Shown piece after piece: positions 1 through 10,007 of a stretch of 33,278 bases of DNA (positions within the stretch are counted from its first letter, which is position 1; each line of letters starts with the position of its first letter). Where the stretch lies: assembly GCA_963169565.1 (NCBI GenBank), contig CAUJDI010000062.1, positions 1-33,278 of the forward strand, written 5' to 3'. Both the position numbers and the translations under genes were made by a program. The DNA is from Bacillota bacterium (GTDB lineage Bacteria > Bacillota > Clostridia > Christensenellales > Aristaeellaceae). The notes under the pieces were generated by a model that was given only the letters and a program-made list of their open reading frames with translations, did not search any database and had not been told where the DNA came from.

Positions 1-69
1 TCCGTCTTTACATCCCCCGCCTTTTCGTTTATCCTTTCCTGCGGAAATGAGCGTTGACAGGAGGACTGC

Positions 70-702
70 ATGGGCGATAACGTATTCATCTTCGGACATC
101 CCCTGATCCAGCACAAGGTATCTCTCCTGAGGGACAAAAACACCTCGATGAAGGATTTCCGCGACCTGGTTGATGAGATCTCCATGCTGATGGTGTATGA
201 GATCACCAAGGATTTTCCGCTGGTGGAAGTGGAGATCGAAACGCCGATCGCAAAAACCAAAACAAAGGTGCTGTCCGACCGCAAGGTCTCCCTGGTGCCC
301 ATCCTGCGCGCGGGCATCGGCATGGTCCGGGGGATCCAGCAGCTGCTGCCCAATGCCCGTGTAGGCCATATCGGGCTCTACCGCGACCATGAGACCCAGC
401 TGCCTGTTGAGTATTACTGCAAACTGCCGCAGGACATCGCCGAGAGCACCGTCATCGTGCTGGACCCCATGTTTGCCACCGGCGGCAGCATCGCGGCGGC
501 GCTGCGCATCCTCTTCAACCGCGGCTGCACGGACATCCGTCTGGTGTGTATCGTGGCGGCCCGCCGGGGCGTGGAGCGCATCTCCTCGGAGTTCCCGGAC
601 GTGAAGATCTACTGCGCGGCCTTTGACGAGGAGCTCAACGCCAACGCCTACATCGTGCCAGGCCTTGGGGACGCAGGCGACCGGCTGTTCGGCACAAAAT
701 AG
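70..702 (+). CDS. upp: Uracil phosphoribosyltransferase
   Basis: Cytoplasmic pyrimidine salvage enzyme that converts uracil and PRPP to UMP and pyrophosphate. The 210-residue product has the family's usual length. The PRPP-binding loop [11 protein letters not shown] lies at residues 130-140, an RAGIGMV segment at 80-86, and the uracil-contacting PGLGDAGDR near the C-terminus. The ATG follows a GGAGGACTGC ribosome binding site at about 60-69. A terminator directly downstream suggests it ends its own transcript and is not co-transcribed with the ribosomal cluster. Phe replaces the more usual Leu in the DPMLATGGS motif, a mild change. Confidence 0.97.
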   Translation: MGDNVFIFGHPLIQHKVSLLRDKNTSMKDFRDLVDEISMLMVYEITKDFPLVEVEIETPIAKTKTKVLSDRKVSLVPILRAGIGMVRGIQQLLPNARVGHIGLYRDHETQLPVEYYCKLPQDIAESTVIVLDPMFATGGSIAAALRILFNRGCTDIRLVCIVAARRGVERISSEFPDVKIYCAAFDEELNANAYIVPGLGDAGDRLFGTK

Positions 703-712
703 GCAAAGACTC

Positions 713-732
713 AGCCCTCGGGGGCTTTTTTC
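713..732 (+). terminator. Rho-independent terminator after upp
   Basis: AGCCC and GGGCT arms form a short GC stem (713-726), followed by a run of six T. It starts about 10 bp after the upp stop codon. Confidence 0.85.
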
Positions 733-1283
733 TTGTCCTTGACCGGCGAAGCGTTTCGCGTTCTGAGGCAATCGGATCCGGAAACGGGTCGAGCAAGTAT
801 CGCTTCCTGCAGTGCGTTCATCCGCAGGACGGATGTCCGGGGAATGATCACCGAGGGGCCAGGGTTCGGCGGCGTGGCTTGCCTGTGCCGCCGTCAGGAT
901 GAAAAGTGTATTCCGGCTTAAGGCCATCCGGATCCCGGAATCGTGCCGGAAGGCCGATGGCCGGAAAAGGATTGAGCGGAACGGGACCTTTGCGGTGAAT
1001 CAGGCAGAGATGTTTCCATAATATATGAGAGCGTCCGGGCGGATCGTCCGGGCGCTTTTTCCTTCCGGGGCGGAACCGGCCTTCTGCGCCGCCAACACGG
1101 AAACCGGGCCGCAATGTCAACGCGGTAAGTCATGTTCTGTGCCCTTTTTAAAAACAGGCGGAATTTGATACTCCCGATAGAGTGGACCGAAAGCCGAGCG
1201 CCGACAGCATGATATGTGCTGTAATACTGACGCTTTTGTTTCAACGATCTGCAGGAATTGATGAAAAAAATGCAAAATTCTTC
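733..1283. other. Structured intergenic region without a convincing gene
   Basis: About 550 bp between the upp terminator and the rpsJ promoter. Short open frames exist on both strands, but none has a good ribosome binding site or a recognisable protein pattern. The stretch holds a GGCCAT/ATGGCC-closed hairpin (922-962) and a strong terminator-like hairpin (1030-1060). It could carry an unrecognised small RNA or a decayed gene; I cannot tell which. Confidence 0.5.
1030..1060 (+). terminator. Strong terminator-like hairpin, parent transcript unknown
   Basis: A 12-bp stem with two G-U pairs (arms 1030-1041 and 1045-1056) and a GAT loop is followed by a T run. It lies about 300 bp after the upp terminator and 220 bp before the rpsJ promoter, so it ends neither obvious transcript. 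It may end a small RNA from 733-1030 or act as backup for upp. Confidence 0.7.
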
Positions 1284-1312
1284 TTGCATTTTATTTTCAT
1301 CTTGGATATAAT
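1284..1312 (+). promoter_or_regulatory. Sigma-A promoter of the S10 ribosomal operon
   Basis: TTGCAT (1284-1289) and a perfect TATAAT (1307-1312) are separated by 17 bp, with an A-rich stretch just upstream (1262-1277) resembling an UP element. Predicted transcription start is near 1319, giving a leader of roughly 165 nt before rpsJ. Confidence 0.85.
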
Positions 1313-1318
1313 CCCTCT

Positions 1319-1486
1319 GCTGTCTGTTTATTGGGATGAAGCGATAGGTTGCCGCCCCGGCCTTGGGCGGGTCATTACCGCGGACCATGCCCGACAATCG
1401 GGCGACGGACTCACAGGCCGGGCGGCACAGGCCCGGCGGCAGGACAGAGCGCCTGCCATGAGTACGATCTTAAAGGAGGAACTCTA
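1319..1486 (+). promoter_or_regulatory. Structured 5' leader of the S10 operon
   Basis: The GC-rich leader can fold into several hairpins, including GCCCGAcaaTCGGGC (around 1389-1403) and a GGCAGG/CCTGCC pair near 1439-1458. It ends in an AAAGGAGG ribosome binding site at 1472-1479. Leaders of S10 operons are known targets of ribosomal-protein autoregulation in several bacteria; whether this one is regulated is inference. Confidence 0.5.
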
Positions 1487-1795
1487 ATGGCCAGCCAGAA
1501 GATCCGCATCAAGCTCAAGGCGTATGAGCATCACCTGATCGATCAGTCCGCCGAGCGCATCGTGGAAACCGCCAAGCGCACCGGCGCCAGGGTATCCGGC
1601 CCCGTGCCGCTGCCGACCGACAAGGAGATCATCACCATCCTGCGCGCCCCCCACAAGTACAAGGACAGCCGGGAGCAGTTCGAGCGCAGGACGCACAAGC
1701 GCCTGATCGATATCCACAGCCCGACTTCCCGCACCGTGGACGCCATGATGAAGCTTGATCTTCCCGCCGGCGTCGAGATCGAAATCAAACTCTAA
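1487..1795 (+). CDS. rpsJ: 30S ribosomal protein S10
   Basis: S10 (NusE) sits in the 30S head and also acts in NusB-dependent transcription antitermination. The 102-residue product has the family length and the conserved [14 protein letters not shown] start and the [10 protein letters not shown] segment. An in-frame extension upstream to 1349 exists, but the ATG at 1487 sits 7 bp after AAAGGAGG and matches the family N-terminus. First gene of the long ribosomal cluster, 17 bp before rplC. Confidence 0.98.
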   Translation: MASQKIRIKLKAYEHHLIDQSAERIVETAKRTGARVSGPVPLPTDKEIITILRAPHKYKDSREQFERRTHKRLIDIHSPTSRTVDAMMKLDLPAGVEIEIKL

Positions 1796-1812
1796 GGCAG
1801 GAGGCATCCATC

Positions 1813-2454
1813 ATGAAAAAAGCGATTCTTGGCAAGAAACTGGGGATGACCCAGCAGTTTTTGCCGGACGGACGCCTGGTGCCCGTGACGGTCGTCCAGG
1901 CCGGTCCCTGCACCGTTGTGCAAAAGAAAACCATCCAGCGGGACGGGTATGAAGCCCTCCAACTGAGTTTTGACGAGTATCCCGAAGATCGCGCCAGGAA
2001 ACTGGTCAACAAACCCGCCGCCGGGCATTTCAAGCGCGCCGGCGTCGCCCCCGCGCGCCATCTGCGTGAGTTCCGCCTGGCCGACATCTCCGGATACGAA
2101 GTGGGGCAGACCCTCTCCTGCGCGCAGTTCGTTCCGGGCGAGCTCATCGACGTGACCGGAACCAGCAAGGGGCACGGCTTCACGGGCGTCATCTACCGCT
2201 GGAACCAGCACCGCGGACCCATGGCCCACGGCTCCAAGTACCACCGCGGCGTCGGCTCCATGAGCGCCAACTCCGACCCTTCCCGCGTGTTCAAGAACAA
2301 GCACATGTCCGGACAGTACGGCGTGGAGCGGGTGACGGTGCAGAACCTGGAGATCGTCGGCGTGGACGCCGAGCGCAACCTGCTGCTCATCAAGGGCGCC
2401 GTGCCCGGCCCCAATAAGGGACTGCTGCTCTTGCGCGATGCGTGCAAAGCCTGA
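1813..2454 (+). CDS. rplC: 50S ribosomal protein L3
   Basis: L3 is an early-assembly 23S rRNA-binding protein near the peptidyl transferase centre. The 213 residues carry the signature region [15 protein letters not shown] followed by [13 protein letters not shown]. It begins [14 protein letters not shown] as expected for the family. An AGGAGG site precedes the ATG, and the gene is followed by rplD after 20 bp. Confidence 0.98.
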   Translation: MKKAILGKKLGMTQQFLPDGRLVPVTVVQAGPCTVVQKKTIQRDGYEALQLSFDEYPEDRARKLVNKPAAGHFKRAGVAPARHLREFRLADISGYEVGQTLSCAQFVPGELIDVTGTSKGHGFTGVIYRWNQHRGPMAHGSKYHRGVGSMSANSDPSRVFKNKHMSGQYGVERVTVQNLEIVGVDAERNLLLIKGAVPGPNKGLLLLRDACKA

Positions 2455-2474
2455 ACTGGAGGAGGAAATCAGCA

Positions 2475-3101
2475 ATGCCGACTATTCCCGTGTTGAACAT
2501 GCAAGGAGAGCAGGCGGGCGAACTGACCCTGAGCGATGAAGTGTTCGGGATCAAGCCCAACGTCGCCGCCATGCATCTGGTCGTTCGCTCCATCCTGGCC
2601 AACAGGCGCCAGGGCACCCAAAGCGCGCTTACCCGCGGCATGGTCCGCGGCGGCGGCCGGAAGATCTACCGTCAGAAGGGCACCGGGCGCGCCCGCCACC
2701 ACAGCAACCGCGCGCCGCAGTTCCGCCACGGCGGCGTGGTGTTCGCCCCCCAGCCCCGCGATTACGTGGTCCGCGTGCCGCGCAAGGTGCGACGTCTGGC
2801 CATGCGGTCTGCCCTGTCAGCCAAGCTGGCTGCCGGCAACATGATCGTGCTGGACAGCATCTCCCTTCCGGAGGCCAAGACCCGCCTGATGGTCAAGCTC
2901 CTCAGCGGGCTGGGCATCGAAAAGACCTGCCTGCTGGTGATGCAGGATCGCAACGAGGCCGTGCAGCGTGCCGGGCGCAACATCAAGGCACTCACGGACA
3001 CCGCCGCCGATTCCGTCAACGTCTATGACATCCTGCGCGCGGACAAGCTGGTGCTGACCAAGGACGCTGTGATGGCCATTGAGGAGGTTTACGCGTCATG
3101 A
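2475..3101 (+). CDS. rplD: 50S ribosomal protein L4
   Basis: L4 lines the peptide exit tunnel and in some bacteria represses the S10 operon. The 208-residue product contains the conserved [17 protein letters not shown] loop. The frame is open to 2442, overlapping rplC, but the ATG at 2475 follows GGAGGAAATC and gives the family start [11 protein letters not shown]. The stop overlaps the rplW start by 4 bp (ATGA), indicating translational coupling. Confidence 0.97.
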   Translation: MPTIPVLNMQGEQAGELTLSDEVFGIKPNVAAMHLVVRSILANRRQGTQSALTRGMVRGGGRKIYRQKGTGRARHHSNRAPQFRHGGVVFAPQPRDYVVRVPRKVRRLAMRSALSAKLAAGNMIVLDSISLPEAKTRLMVKLLSGLGIEKTCLLVMQDRNEAVQRAGRNIKALTDTAADSVNVYDILRADKLVLTKDAVMAIEEVYAS

Positions 3102-3394
3102 AAAACCCCCACGACATCATCCGCCGCCCCGTCCTGACCGAAAAGGGTTATGACGGCATCGCGGAGAAGAAATACGTCTTTGAAGTGGACATCAACGCCA
3201 ACAAGATTGAGATCAAGCAGGCGCTGGAAGCGGTGTTCAAGGACATCAAGGTGAAGCGGGTCAACACCCTGCGCGTCCTGGGCAGGATCAAGCGCCAGGG
3301 CAAGAGTCAGGGGCGTACGCCTGAGGTGAAGAAAGCCTATGTCACGCTGACGGACGACTCCAAGCCGATCGAGTTCTTCGAAGGCATGGTTTAA
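3098..3394 (+). CDS. rplW: 50S ribosomal protein L23
   Basis: L23 sits at the tunnel exit and is the docking site for trigger factor and SRP. The 98-residue protein has the expected [12 protein letters not shown] start and the [15 protein letters not shown] loop. It overlaps the end of rplD by 4 bp, and a GGAGG within the rplD end serves as ribosome binding site. rplB follows after 15 bp. Confidence 0.97.
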   Translation: MKNPHDIIRRPVLTEKGYDGIAEKKYVFEVDINANKIEIKQALEAVFKDIKVKRVNTLRVLGRIKRQGKSQGRTPEVKKAYVTLTDDSKPIEFFEGMV

Positions 3395-3409
3395 GGAGGA
3401 GGAAGCAGA

Positions 3410-4243
3410 ATGGCAATCCGCATTTATAAACCCACCTCGCCCGCACGCCGCTTCATGACGGTGAACGCGTATGAGGAGATCACCAAGAGCAAGCCCGAGA
3501 AGGCGCTTGTCCAGATCAAGAGGAAGAACGCCGGCCGCAACAGCCAGGGGAAGATCACCGTCCGCCATCAGGGCGGCGGCAACAGGCAGAAGTACCGTGT
3601 GATCGATTTCAAGCGCAACAAGCTGCAGGTCCCGGCGAAGGTCGCCGCGATCGAATACGATCCCAACCGTTCGGCCTTCATCGCCCTGCTGCACTACCTT
3701 GACGGCGAAAAGCGCTACATCCTGGCGCCCGTCGGCCTGAAGCCCGGCGACACCGTGGTGGCGGGCGAAGGCGCCGACATCAAGCCCGGCAACGCCATGC
3801 CGCTTTCCTCGATCCCGACCGGCACGCTCATCCACAACCTGGAAGTGCGCCCCGGCGCAGGCGGGCAGCTGGTCCGCTCGGCCGGCGTGTACGCCCAGCT
3901 GATGGCCAAGGAAGGCGACTTCGCGCAGGTGCGCCTGCCCTCCGGGGAGATCAGGAAGCTGCCGCTTCAGGCTCAGGCGACCATCGGCACGGTGGGCAAC
4001 ACCGACCATGAGAACATCCGGATCGGCAAAGCCGGGCGCAAGCGTCACATGGGCATCCGCCCGACGGTCCGCGGCGTGGTCATGAACCCTGTGGACCACC
4101 CCCACGGCGGCGGCGAAGGCAAGTCCCCCATTGGGTTGCCTGCCCCCATGACACCCTGGGGCAAACCTACGCGCGGCGTGAAGACGCGTAAGCACAAGAA
4201 GTACTCCAACCGTCTGATCGTCAAGCGCATCAACGACAAGTAA
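3410..4243 (+). CDS. rplB: 50S ribosomal protein L2
   Basis: L2 binds 23S rRNA at the subunit interface and is needed for subunit association and peptidyl transferase activity. The 277-residue product has the usual length. The family signature [13 protein letters not shown], with its conserved histidine, is followed by [11 protein letters not shown] near the C-terminus. Start follows AAGGAGGAGG. Confidence 0.98.
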   Translation: MAIRIYKPTSPARRFMTVNAYEEITKSKPEKALVQIKRKNAGRNSQGKITVRHQGGGNRQKYRVIDFKRNKLQVPAKVAAIEYDPNRSAFIALLHYLDGEKRYILAPVGLKPGDTVVAGEGADIKPGNAMPLSSIPTGTLIHNLEVRPGAGGQLVRSAGVYAQLMAKEGDFAQVRLPSGEIRKLPLQAQATIGTVGNTDHENIRIGKAGRKRHMGIRPTVRGVVMNPVDHPHGGGEGKSPIGLPAPMTPWGKPTRGVKTRKHKKYSNRLIVKRINDK

Positions 4244-4276
4244 GCCCTGAAGGATGAAAGGAGGCCCCATCAAAGC

Positions 4277-4555
4277 ATGAGCCGCTCAGTAAAAAAAGGA
4301 CCTTTTGTTGATCAGAAGCTCCTGAATCGTGTTGAAGAATTGAACAAGGCGGGCAAGAAGAACGTATTGAAGACCTGGTCCCGCGCCAGTACCATCTTCC
4401 CGGACTTTGTCGGCCACACCATCGCCGTGCATGACGGGCGCAAGCACGTTCCCGTGTACGTGACCGAGGACATGGTCGGGCACAAGCTGGGTGAATTCGC
4501 CCCCACCCGCACCTTCCGCGGCCACGCGGGCGAGAAGAAGACGGAACGCAAATAA
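4277..4555 (+). CDS. rpsS: 30S ribosomal protein S19
   Basis: S19 lies in the 30S head near the A-site tRNA. The 92-residue product begins [12 protein letters not shown], the family hallmark, and contains [11 protein letters not shown] and the late [16 protein letters not shown]. The ATG follows AAAGGAGG with a slightly long spacer. It lies 33 bp after rplB. Confidence 0.98.
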   Translation: MSRSVKKGPFVDQKLLNRVEELNKAGKKNVLKTWSRASTIFPDFVGHTIAVHDGRKHVPVYVTEDMVGHKLGEFAPTRTFRGHAGEKKTERK

Positions 4556-4572
4556 GGCGAAAGGAGAGCAAT

Positions 4573-4956
4573 ATGGCAAGCAACACGCGTGACAAGAAAA
4601 AGCTTCACCAGGAACATGACGAGAAAAGACCCCATGCGCACGTCAGGCATGTCCGCATCTCCTCGCGCAAGGCTACGCTGATCATCGACCAGGTGCGCGG
4701 CAAGGGCCTGGATGAGGCGCTGGCGATCCTGAAGCTCACCCCGCACGTCGCCTCGCCCGTGCTGTACAAGCTGATTTCCAGCGCGGCCGCCAATGCGGTG
4801 AACAACCAGGAGATGGATCGTGATTCCCTGTATGTCGCTGAAATCTATGCCAATCCCGGGCCGACGCTCAAACGCTTCAAGGCGCGCTCCCGCGGAAGCG
4901 CTTCGCCGATCCTGAGGCGGACCAGCCACTTCAGCGTCGTGCTGGACAAGAGATAA
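4573..4956 (+). CDS. rplV: 50S ribosomal protein L22
   Basis: L22 lines the exit tunnel with L4 through its long beta hairpin. The 127-residue product has the [19 protein letters not shown] start of the core and a C-terminal hairpin rich in Arg with [10 protein letters not shown]. It carries a charged N-terminal extension of roughly 17-20 residues compared with the common ~110-residue form. The start follows AAAGGAGAG. Confidence 0.97.
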   Translation: MASNTRDKKKLHQEHDEKRPHAHVRHVRISSRKATLIIDQVRGKGLDEALAILKLTPHVASPVLYKLISSAAANAVNNQEMDRDSLYVAEIYANPGPTLKRFKARSRGSASPILRRTSHFSVVLDKR

Positions 4957-4970
4957 GGGAGGTTTCAGCA

Positions 4971-5642
4971 ATGGGTCAGAAAGTCAATCCCCACGGCGCC
5001 CGCGTCGGAGTCATCTTTGACTGGAGCACGCGCTGGTATACCGACAGGAAATCCTTTGCCGGCTTCCTGCTGGAGGACTACAAGCTCCGCGAGACGCTCA
5101 AGAAGAAGTATTACGCAACCGGCGTGAGCCGCATCGATATTGAACGCAGCGCAGCGCGCATGACCGTCAACCTCTTCACCGGCAAGCCCGGCATGATCAT
5201 CGGCCGCGGCGGCAAAGGCATCGAAGAGCTGAAGGCCTTTGTCGAAAAGCTCCTGGGACATCCGGTGACCATCAACGTCATCGAGATCAAGAACCCGGAC
5301 CTTGATGCGCAGCTGGTGGCGGAGAACATCGCCCAGCAGCTGGAGCGGCGCATTTCTTTCCGCCGCGCCATCAAGCAGAGCATCCAGCGCACCATGCGCG
5401 CCGGCGCCAAGGGCATGAAGGCCGCGGTGGCAGGCCGGCTGGGCGGCGCGGACATTGCCCGCAACGAGCAGTACCACGAAGGGTCCATACCGCTGCAGAC
5501 CCTGCGCGCCAACATCGATTACGGCTTCGCGGAAGCCAAGACCACCTACGGCCGTTTGGGTGTGAAGGTGTGGATCTACAAAGGTCAGGTCCTTCCCCAG
5601 GCGAAGAACAAGGCCGCCAGGAACCCCGAAGGAGGCAAGTAA
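4971..5642 (+). CDS. rpsC: 30S ribosomal protein S3
   Basis: S3 forms part of the mRNA entry channel and has RNA-unwinding activity. The 223 residues include the KH-type RNA-binding motif [14 protein letters not shown] in the N-terminal half and the family's C-terminal domain ending [13 protein letters not shown]. The gene begins 14 bp after rplV and ends 2 bp before rplP. Confidence 0.98.
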   Translation: MGQKVNPHGARVGVIFDWSTRWYTDRKSFAGFLLEDYKLRETLKKKYYATGVSRIDIERSAARMTVNLFTGKPGMIIGRGGKGIEELKAFVEKLLGHPVTINVIEIKNPDLDAQLVAENIAQQLERRISFRRAIKQSIQRTMRAGAKGMKAAVAGRLGGADIARNEQYHEGSIPLQTLRANIDYGFAEAKTTYGRLGVKVWIYKGQVLPQAKNKAARNPEGGK

Positions 5643-5644
5643 CC

Positions 5645-6082
5645 ATGTTGATGCCAAAGCGTGTCAAGCACCGCAAGCAGTTCCGCGGCCGCATGAAGGG
5701 CAAGGCCCATCGCGGCAACGTGATCGCCTATGGCGATTTCGGACTGGTGGCGCTGGACCCATGCTGGGTGACCAGCCAGCAGATCGAGGCCGCTCGTATC
5801 GCGCTCACCCGCTATACCAAGCGAGGCGGACAGGTCTGGATCAAGATTTTCCCTGACAAGCCCGTCACGGAGAAGCCCGCCGAGACCCGAATGGGTTCCG
5901 GCAAAGGCTCCCCGGAATATTGGGTGGCCGTGGTCAAGCCCGGCCGGGTGCTGTTTGAGGTGGGCGGCATCGACGAGGCGACGGCCCGTGAAGCGCTCCG
6001 CCTGGCCTCGACAAAGCTGCCGCTGAGGACCAAGGTGTGTTCCAAGGCACAGCTTGATCAGACAATTGGTGGTGAAAACTGA
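5645..6082 (+). CDS. rplP: 50S ribosomal protein L16
   Basis: L16 organises the A-site region of the 50S subunit. The 145-residue product starts [19 protein letters not shown] as in the family. The frame is open upstream inside rpsC, but the ATG at 5645 has AGGAGG upstream within the rpsC end and fits the family. Its TGA overlaps the rpmC ATG by one base. Confidence 0.97.
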   Translation: MLMPKRVKHRKQFRGRMKGKAHRGNVIAYGDFGLVALDPCWVTSQQIEAARIALTRYTKRGGQVWIKIFPDKPVTEKPAETRMGSGKGSPEYWVAVVKPGRVLFEVGGIDEATAREALRLASTKLPLRTKVCSKAQLDQTIGGEN

Positions 6083-6282
6083 TGAAGATGAGTGAATTCC
6101 TGGCCATGAAACCGGAAGAGCTGGCCGCAAAGATCGCCGAGCTGAAGACCGAGCTGTTCAATCTGCGCTTCAGGCTCGCCACCGGACAGCTGGAGAACAC
6201 GATGCAGATCCAGGTCGTCAAGCGGGACATCGCCCGAGCGATGACGGCCCAGACCCAGGCAGCCAAACAGGCAACCCGATAA
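6082..6282 (+). CDS. rpmC: 50S ribosomal protein L29
   Basis: L29 is a small two-helix protein near the tunnel exit beside L23. The 66-residue product matches the family: [19 protein letters not shown], then an arginine-containing second helix. It overlaps rplP by one base and so depends on coupled translation. rpsQ follows after 21 bp. Confidence 0.96.
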   Translation: MKMSEFLAMKPEELAAKIAELKTELFNLRFRLATGQLENTMQIQVVKRDIARAMTAQTQAAKQATR

Positions 6283-6303
6283 ACCGGAAAGGAGGCAAGT
6301 TCC

Positions 6304-6576
6304 ATGTCTGAAAACCAGGAGAACAACAGGGGCAACCGCAAGACCCGCGTAGGCGTGGTCACAAGCGACAAGATGGACAAGACCATCGTGGTGTCCATCC
6401 ACAGCCGCTACGCGCATCCGATGTATGGAAAGATCGTCGGACACACCAAGAAATTCAAGGCGCATGACGAGGAGAATGCCTGCGGTATCGGGGATACCGT
6501 CCGGATCATGGAGACCAGACCTCTGTCCAAGGACAAGTGCTGGCGCCTGGTCGAAATCATCAGCAAAGCGAAGTAA
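6304..6576 (+). CDS. rpsQ: 30S ribosomal protein S17
   Basis: S17 is a primary 16S rRNA-binding protein of the 30S body with an OB fold. The 90 residues include [33 protein letters not shown], and the late [13 protein letters not shown]. An AAAGGAGG site precedes the ATG. It is 52 bp from rplN. Confidence 0.97.
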   Translation: MSENQENNRGNRKTRVGVVTSDKMDKTIVVSIHSRYAHPMYGKIVGHTKKFKAHDEENACGIGDTVRIMETRPLSKDKCWRLVEIISKAK

Positions 6577-6628
6577 TCCACAGCCGTGGCGATGGGCCAT
6601 GGCGCAGGCATAAAAGGAGGAACCCCGT

Positions 6629-6997
6629 ATGATTCAGCCGCAAACACGGCTTAAGGTGGCCGACAACTCCGGCGCCAAGGAGATCATGTGCATCCGGGTG
6701 CTGGGCGGATCGTTCCGCCGCTCCGGGTCCATCGGCGACGTGATCGTTGCCAGCGTGAAAACCGCGGTGCCCGGCGGCCAGGTCAAAAAGGGCGAAGTGG
6801 TGCGCGCTGTCATCGTCCGCGTGGTCAAGCAGAACCGCAGGACGGACGGCTCCTACATTCGCTTTGACGACAATGCCGCCGTCATCATCAACGAGCAGAA
6901 ACAGCCCCGCGGGACCCGCATCTTCGGGCCGGTCGCCCGCGAGCTGCGCGAGAAGAACTATATGAAGATCGTATCCCTCGCGCCTGAAGTGCTGTAA
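6629..6997 (+). CDS. rplN: 50S ribosomal protein L14
   Basis: L14 sits at the subunit interface and is also the docking site for the ribosome silencing factor RsfS, whose gene occurs later in this window (18553). The 122-residue protein starts [17 protein letters not shown] and has [14 protein letters not shown], both family signatures. The start follows AAAGGAGG. Confidence 0.98.
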   Translation: MIQPQTRLKVADNSGAKEIMCIRVLGGSFRRSGSIGDVIVASVKTAVPGGQVKKGEVVRAVIVRVVKQNRRTDGSYIRFDDNAAVIINEQKQPRGTRIFGPVARELREKNYMKIVSLAPEVL

Positions 6998-7006
6998 GGA
7001 GAAGAC

Positions 7007-7327
7007 ATGATGAAAGTACACGTGAAAACCAAGGACGAGGTCATCGTCATCTCCGGCAAGGACAAAGGGGTGAAGGGCAAGGTCCTGGCCGTCAGCCCCA
7101 AAGCCGGCCGCGTGACAGTCGAGGGTGTGGCCGTCGTCACAAAGCACCAGAAGTCCCGCGCCCAGGGCCAGCCCGGCGGGATCATCCGCAAGGAAGCCGC
7201 GATCGACGCATCCAACGTCATGCTGGTCTGCCAGAAGTGCGGCAAACCCTCCCGCGCCGGACACAAGGTGCTGGAGAACGGCAGCAAGGTCCGCGTCTGC
7301 AAGAAGTGCGGCGAACAGATCGACTGA
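7007..7327 (+). CDS. rplX: 50S ribosomal protein L24, zinc-finger form
   Basis: L24 is an assembly-initiator protein. The 106-residue product has an N-terminal KOW motif ([16 protein letters not shown]) and a C-terminal CQKCGKP...CKKCGE pair of CxxC motifs that would bind zinc. Start could be either of two tandem ATGs (7007 or 7010), with AAGGAG just upstream. It lies 9 bp after rplN. Confidence 0.97.
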   Translation: MMKVHVKTKDEVIVISGKDKGVKGKVLAVSPKAGRVTVEGVAVVTKHQKSRAQGQPGGIIRKEAAIDASNVMLVCQKCGKPSRAGHKVLENGSKVRVCKKCGEQID

Positions 7328-7344
7328 GAGGAAGGAGCAGCCAC

Positions 7345-7887
7345 ATGGCAACCCGCTTAAAGGAAAAATACCTGGCCGAGGCTGTGCCTGCCTTGAAGCA
7401 GAAGTTCGGCTACAAGAACCCCATGCAGGTCCCCAAGCTTGAGAAGATCGTCATCAACATGGGCCTGGGAGACTGCAAGGACAACGTCAAGGCGCTGGAA
7501 AGCGCGGTGGAGGAGCTGTCCCAGATCGCAGGGCAGAAGCCCCTGGTCACCAAGGCCAAGAAATCCATCGCCAACTTCAAGCTTCGCGAGGGCATGAACG
7601 TCGGCGCGAAAGTCACCCTGCGTGGCGAACGCATGGAACAGTTCTTTGACAAGCTCGTCTCCATCGCCCTGCCCCGCGTCCGAGACTTCCGCGGCGTCTC
7701 CGCCAAGGCTTTTGACGGCCGCGGCAACTATGCCCTGGGCGTGCGCGAGCAGCTGATCTTCCCGGAGATCAACTATGACAAGGTCGAAAAGATCCGCGGC
7801 ATGGAAATGATCATCGTCACCAGCGCCCGCACGGATGAGGAAGCCCGCGAGCTCCTTTCCCTGCTGGGAATGCCGTTCGCGCAGTAA
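7345..7887 (+). CDS. rplE: 50S ribosomal protein L5
   Basis: L5 binds 5S rRNA and contacts the P-site tRNA. The 180-residue product includes [36 protein letters not shown] and [20 protein letters not shown]. The frame extends upstream through rplX, but the ATG at 7345 follows GAAGGAG and gives the family length. Confidence 0.98.
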   Translation: MATRLKEKYLAEAVPALKQKFGYKNPMQVPKLEKIVINMGLGDCKDNVKALESAVEELSQIAGQKPLVTKAKKSIANFKLREGMNVGAKVTLRGERMEQFFDKLVSIALPRVRDFRGVSAKAFDGRGNYALGVREQLIFPEINYDKVEKIRGMEMIIVTSARTDEEARELLSLLGMPFAQ

Positions 7888-7902
7888 GGGAGGAGAGGTT
7901 CA

Positions 7903-8088
7903 ATGGCAAAGACCAGTCAGAAAATCAGGCAGGCCCGTGAAGCCAAGTTTTCAACCCGCGCCTATACGCGCTGCAGCCTGTGCGGCCGCCCGCACTCCGT
8001 ACTGCGCCGCTATGGCGTCTGCCGCATCTGCTTCAGAGAATTGGCCTACAAGGGCCAGATCCCCGGCGTGCGCAAGGCCAGCTGGTAA
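7903..8088 (+). CDS. rpsN: 30S ribosomal protein S14, type Z (zinc-binding)
   Basis: The short 61-residue S14 form found in Gram-positives and some other phyla. Four cysteines form two CxxC pairs (C24/C27 and C40/C43) that bind zinc. The C-terminus [11 protein letters not shown] is typical. It starts 15 bp after rplE with a GGGAGGAGAGG ribosome binding site. Confidence 0.98.
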   Translation: MAKTSQKIRQAREAKFSTRAYTRCSLCGRPHSVLRRYGVCRICFRELAYKGQIPGVRKASW

Positions 8089-8115
8089 GGAAATCAGGAT
8101 AAGGAGGTATTCCCC

Positions 8116-8517
8116 ATGGTCGTGAATGATCCCATTGCCGATATGCTGACCCGCATCCGCAACGCGCAGATCGCCAAGCATGACACGGTGACCATCCCAG
8201 CCAGCAACATGAAGAAAGCCATCGCCAAAATCCTTTTGGATGAAGGCTATATCAAATCGTTTGAAAAGATCGATGACGGTGTGCAGGGACAGATCAAGCT
8301 GACCCTCAAGTACGTCAACGGAAAACAGCAGCCTGTCATCGCGGGGCTGAAGCGCATCTCCAAACCCGGGCTGCGCGTCTACACCAGCTGCGAAGACCTG
8401 CCCAAAGTGCTTGGCGGCCTGGGCGTCGCGATCATCTCCACCTCCAAGGGGCTGATGACCGACAAGAAAGCCCGTCAGGACAAGCTGGGCGGCGAAGTGC
8501 TTGCCTACATCTGGTAA
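8116..8517 (+). CDS. rpsH: 30S ribosomal protein S8
   Basis: S8 binds the central domain of 16S rRNA and in E. coli represses the spc operon. The 133 residues start [17 protein letters not shown] and end with the [19 protein letters not shown] and EVLAYIW signatures. An AAGGAGG site lies upstream. Confidence 0.98.
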   Translation: MVVNDPIADMLTRIRNAQIAKHDTVTIPASNMKKAIAKILLDEGYIKSFEKIDDGVQGQIKLTLKYVNGKQQPVIAGLKRISKPGLRVYTSCEDLPKVLGGLGVAIISTSKGLMTDKKARQDKLGGEVLAYIW

Positions 8518-8544
8518 CCCACTCACGCAAGGGAGGAAAGAAGA

Positions 8545-9084
8545 ATGTCTCGTATCGGAAAACTTCCGATTTCGCTGCCCAAGGGCGTGACGGTGACGGT
8601 GGACGCAAACAACCTGGTCGTCGTCAAGGGGCCCAAGGGCACGCTGTCCCAGGAGGTGAACCCCGACATCCAGATCAGGCAGGAAGCCGGCGTGCTCACC
8701 TTTACCCGCAAGAATGATTCCAAGCCGCAGAAGGCGATGCACGGCCTGTACCGCGCGCTGGTGCACAACATGGTCCTGGGCGTCACCGAAGGCTTCAGCA
8801 AGACGCTTGAGCTGGTGGGCACCGGATACCGCGCGCAGGCGGAGGGCGGCAAGCTGACCCTCAACGTGGGGTTCTCCCACCCGGTCGTGTTCGACGCGCC
8901 TCCGGACGTCAGTTTTGAGACGCCGGTCCCCGCCACGGTCATCGTGAAGGGGATTGACAAGCAGGTCGTCGGCAACCTTGCCGCCGATATCCGCGCGGTC
9001 CGCCCGCCCGAGCCGTACCTGGGCAAGGGCATCAAGTACAAGGACGAGCATATCCGCCGCAAGGTCGGCAAATCCGGCAAGTGA
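8545..9084 (+). CDS. rplF: 50S ribosomal protein L6
   Basis: L6 has two tandem similar domains and contacts the sarcin-ricin loop region. The 179-residue product begins MSRIGKLPISLPKGV and ends with the PEPYLGKGIKYKDE signature followed by RRKVGKSGK. The ATG follows GGGAGGAAAG. Confidence 0.98.
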   Translation: MSRIGKLPISLPKGVTVTVDANNLVVVKGPKGTLSQEVNPDIQIRQEAGVLTFTRKNDSKPQKAMHGLYRALVHNMVLGVTEGFSKTLELVGTGYRAQAEGGKLTLNVGFSHPVVFDAPPDVSFETPVPATVIVKGIDKQVVGNLAADIRAVRPPEPYLGKGIKYKDEHIRRKVGKSGK

Positions 9085-9103
9085 CGCGAAGGGAGTGAAA
9101 TGA

Positions 9104-9472
9104 ATGTTTAACAAGCGAGACCGCAATGATGTGCGCCAGATCCGCCACGCCCGCGTCCGCAAGAAGATCTCCGGCACGCCGGAAATGCCGCGCCTGTGCG
9201 TTTACCGCAGCAACGCCGCCATCTATGCCCAGGTGATCGACGACACCCGCGGGGTGACCCTCGCCCAGGCCTCCACCATGGACGCCTCCATCAAGGAGCA
9301 GCTGGCGGAGCTGGATAAGAAGGGCGCCTCCAAGGCCGTCGGCAAACTGGTGGGAGAGCGCGCGCTCAAGGAAGGCATCACCCAGGTGGTCTTTGACCGC
9401 AGCGGTTACATCTATACCGGCCGTGTCGCCTCCCTGGCGGACGGCGCCCGCGAAGCCGGGCTGAAATTCTAA
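9104..9472 (+). CDS. rplR: 50S ribosomal protein L18
   Basis: L18 binds 5S rRNA in the central protuberance. The 122-residue product contains [18 protein letters not shown] and the C-terminal [20 protein letters not shown]. It is preceded by a GGGAGTG site and followed by rpsE after 15 bp. Confidence 0.97.
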   Translation: MFNKRDRNDVRQIRHARVRKKISGTPEMPRLCVYRSNAAIYAQVIDDTRGVTLAQASTMDASIKEQLAELDKKGASKAVGKLVGERALKEGITQVVFDRSGYIYTGRVASLADGAREAGLKF

Positions 9473-9487
9473 GGAGGATACCGAGGG

Positions 9488-9997
9488 ATGCAACGCAGAG
9501 ACAGAGACAGGGAAGAGCAGAGCGAATTCAAGGAAAAGCTCGTTTCCGTCAACCGTGTCGTGAAGACCGTCAAGGGCGGGCGCAACTTCCGTTTCGCGGC
9601 GCTGGTCGTGGTCGGTGACGGAGCCGGGCGTGTCGGCGCCGGTATGGGCAAGGCGGCGGAGATCCCCGAGGCCATCCGCAAAGCCAATGAAGACGCCAAG
9701 AAACACCTGATCACCATCCCGCTCTCGGGCACCACCGTGCCCCATGCCACAACGGGCTATTACGGGACCGGCAAGGTGGTCATCCTGCCCGCGCCCGAGG
9801 GCACCGGCGTCATCGCCGGCGGCGCGGCGCGCGCAGTGCTGGAGCTGGCCGGCGTCAAGGACATCAGGACAAAGTCCTATGGCACCAACAACCCCATCAA
9901 CACCGTCAAGGCGACCGTCGAGGGGCTCAAGCTTCTCCGCTCGCCCGAGCAGGTCGCCAAGATGCGCGGCAAGACCGTCGAAGAGATCCTGGGCTGA
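9488..9997 (+). CDS. rpsE: 30S ribosomal protein S5
   Basis: S5 helps control decoding accuracy and lines the mRNA entry. The 169 residues carry the N-terminal double-stranded RNA-binding domain ([19 protein letters not shown]) and the [21 protein letters not shown] segment. The start lies about 9 bp after AAGGAGG. rpmD follows after 10 bp. Confidence 0.98.
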   Translation: MQRRDRDREEQSEFKEKLVSVNRVVKTVKGGRNFRFAALVVVGDGAGRVGAGMGKAAEIPEAIRKANEDAKKHLITIPLSGTTVPHATTGYYGTGKVVILPAPEGTGVIAGGAARAVLELAGVKDIRTKSYGTNNPINTVKATVEGLKLLRSPEQVAKMRGKTVEEILG

Positions 9998-10007
9998 GGA
10001 GGAAAGT

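Noticed and set aside
976-1060. Possible T-box riboswitch (GGGACCTTTGCGG followed by a terminator)
   Set aside because: The match to the conserved T-box motif is poor, no specifier stem is visible, and rpsJ has its own promoter downstream.
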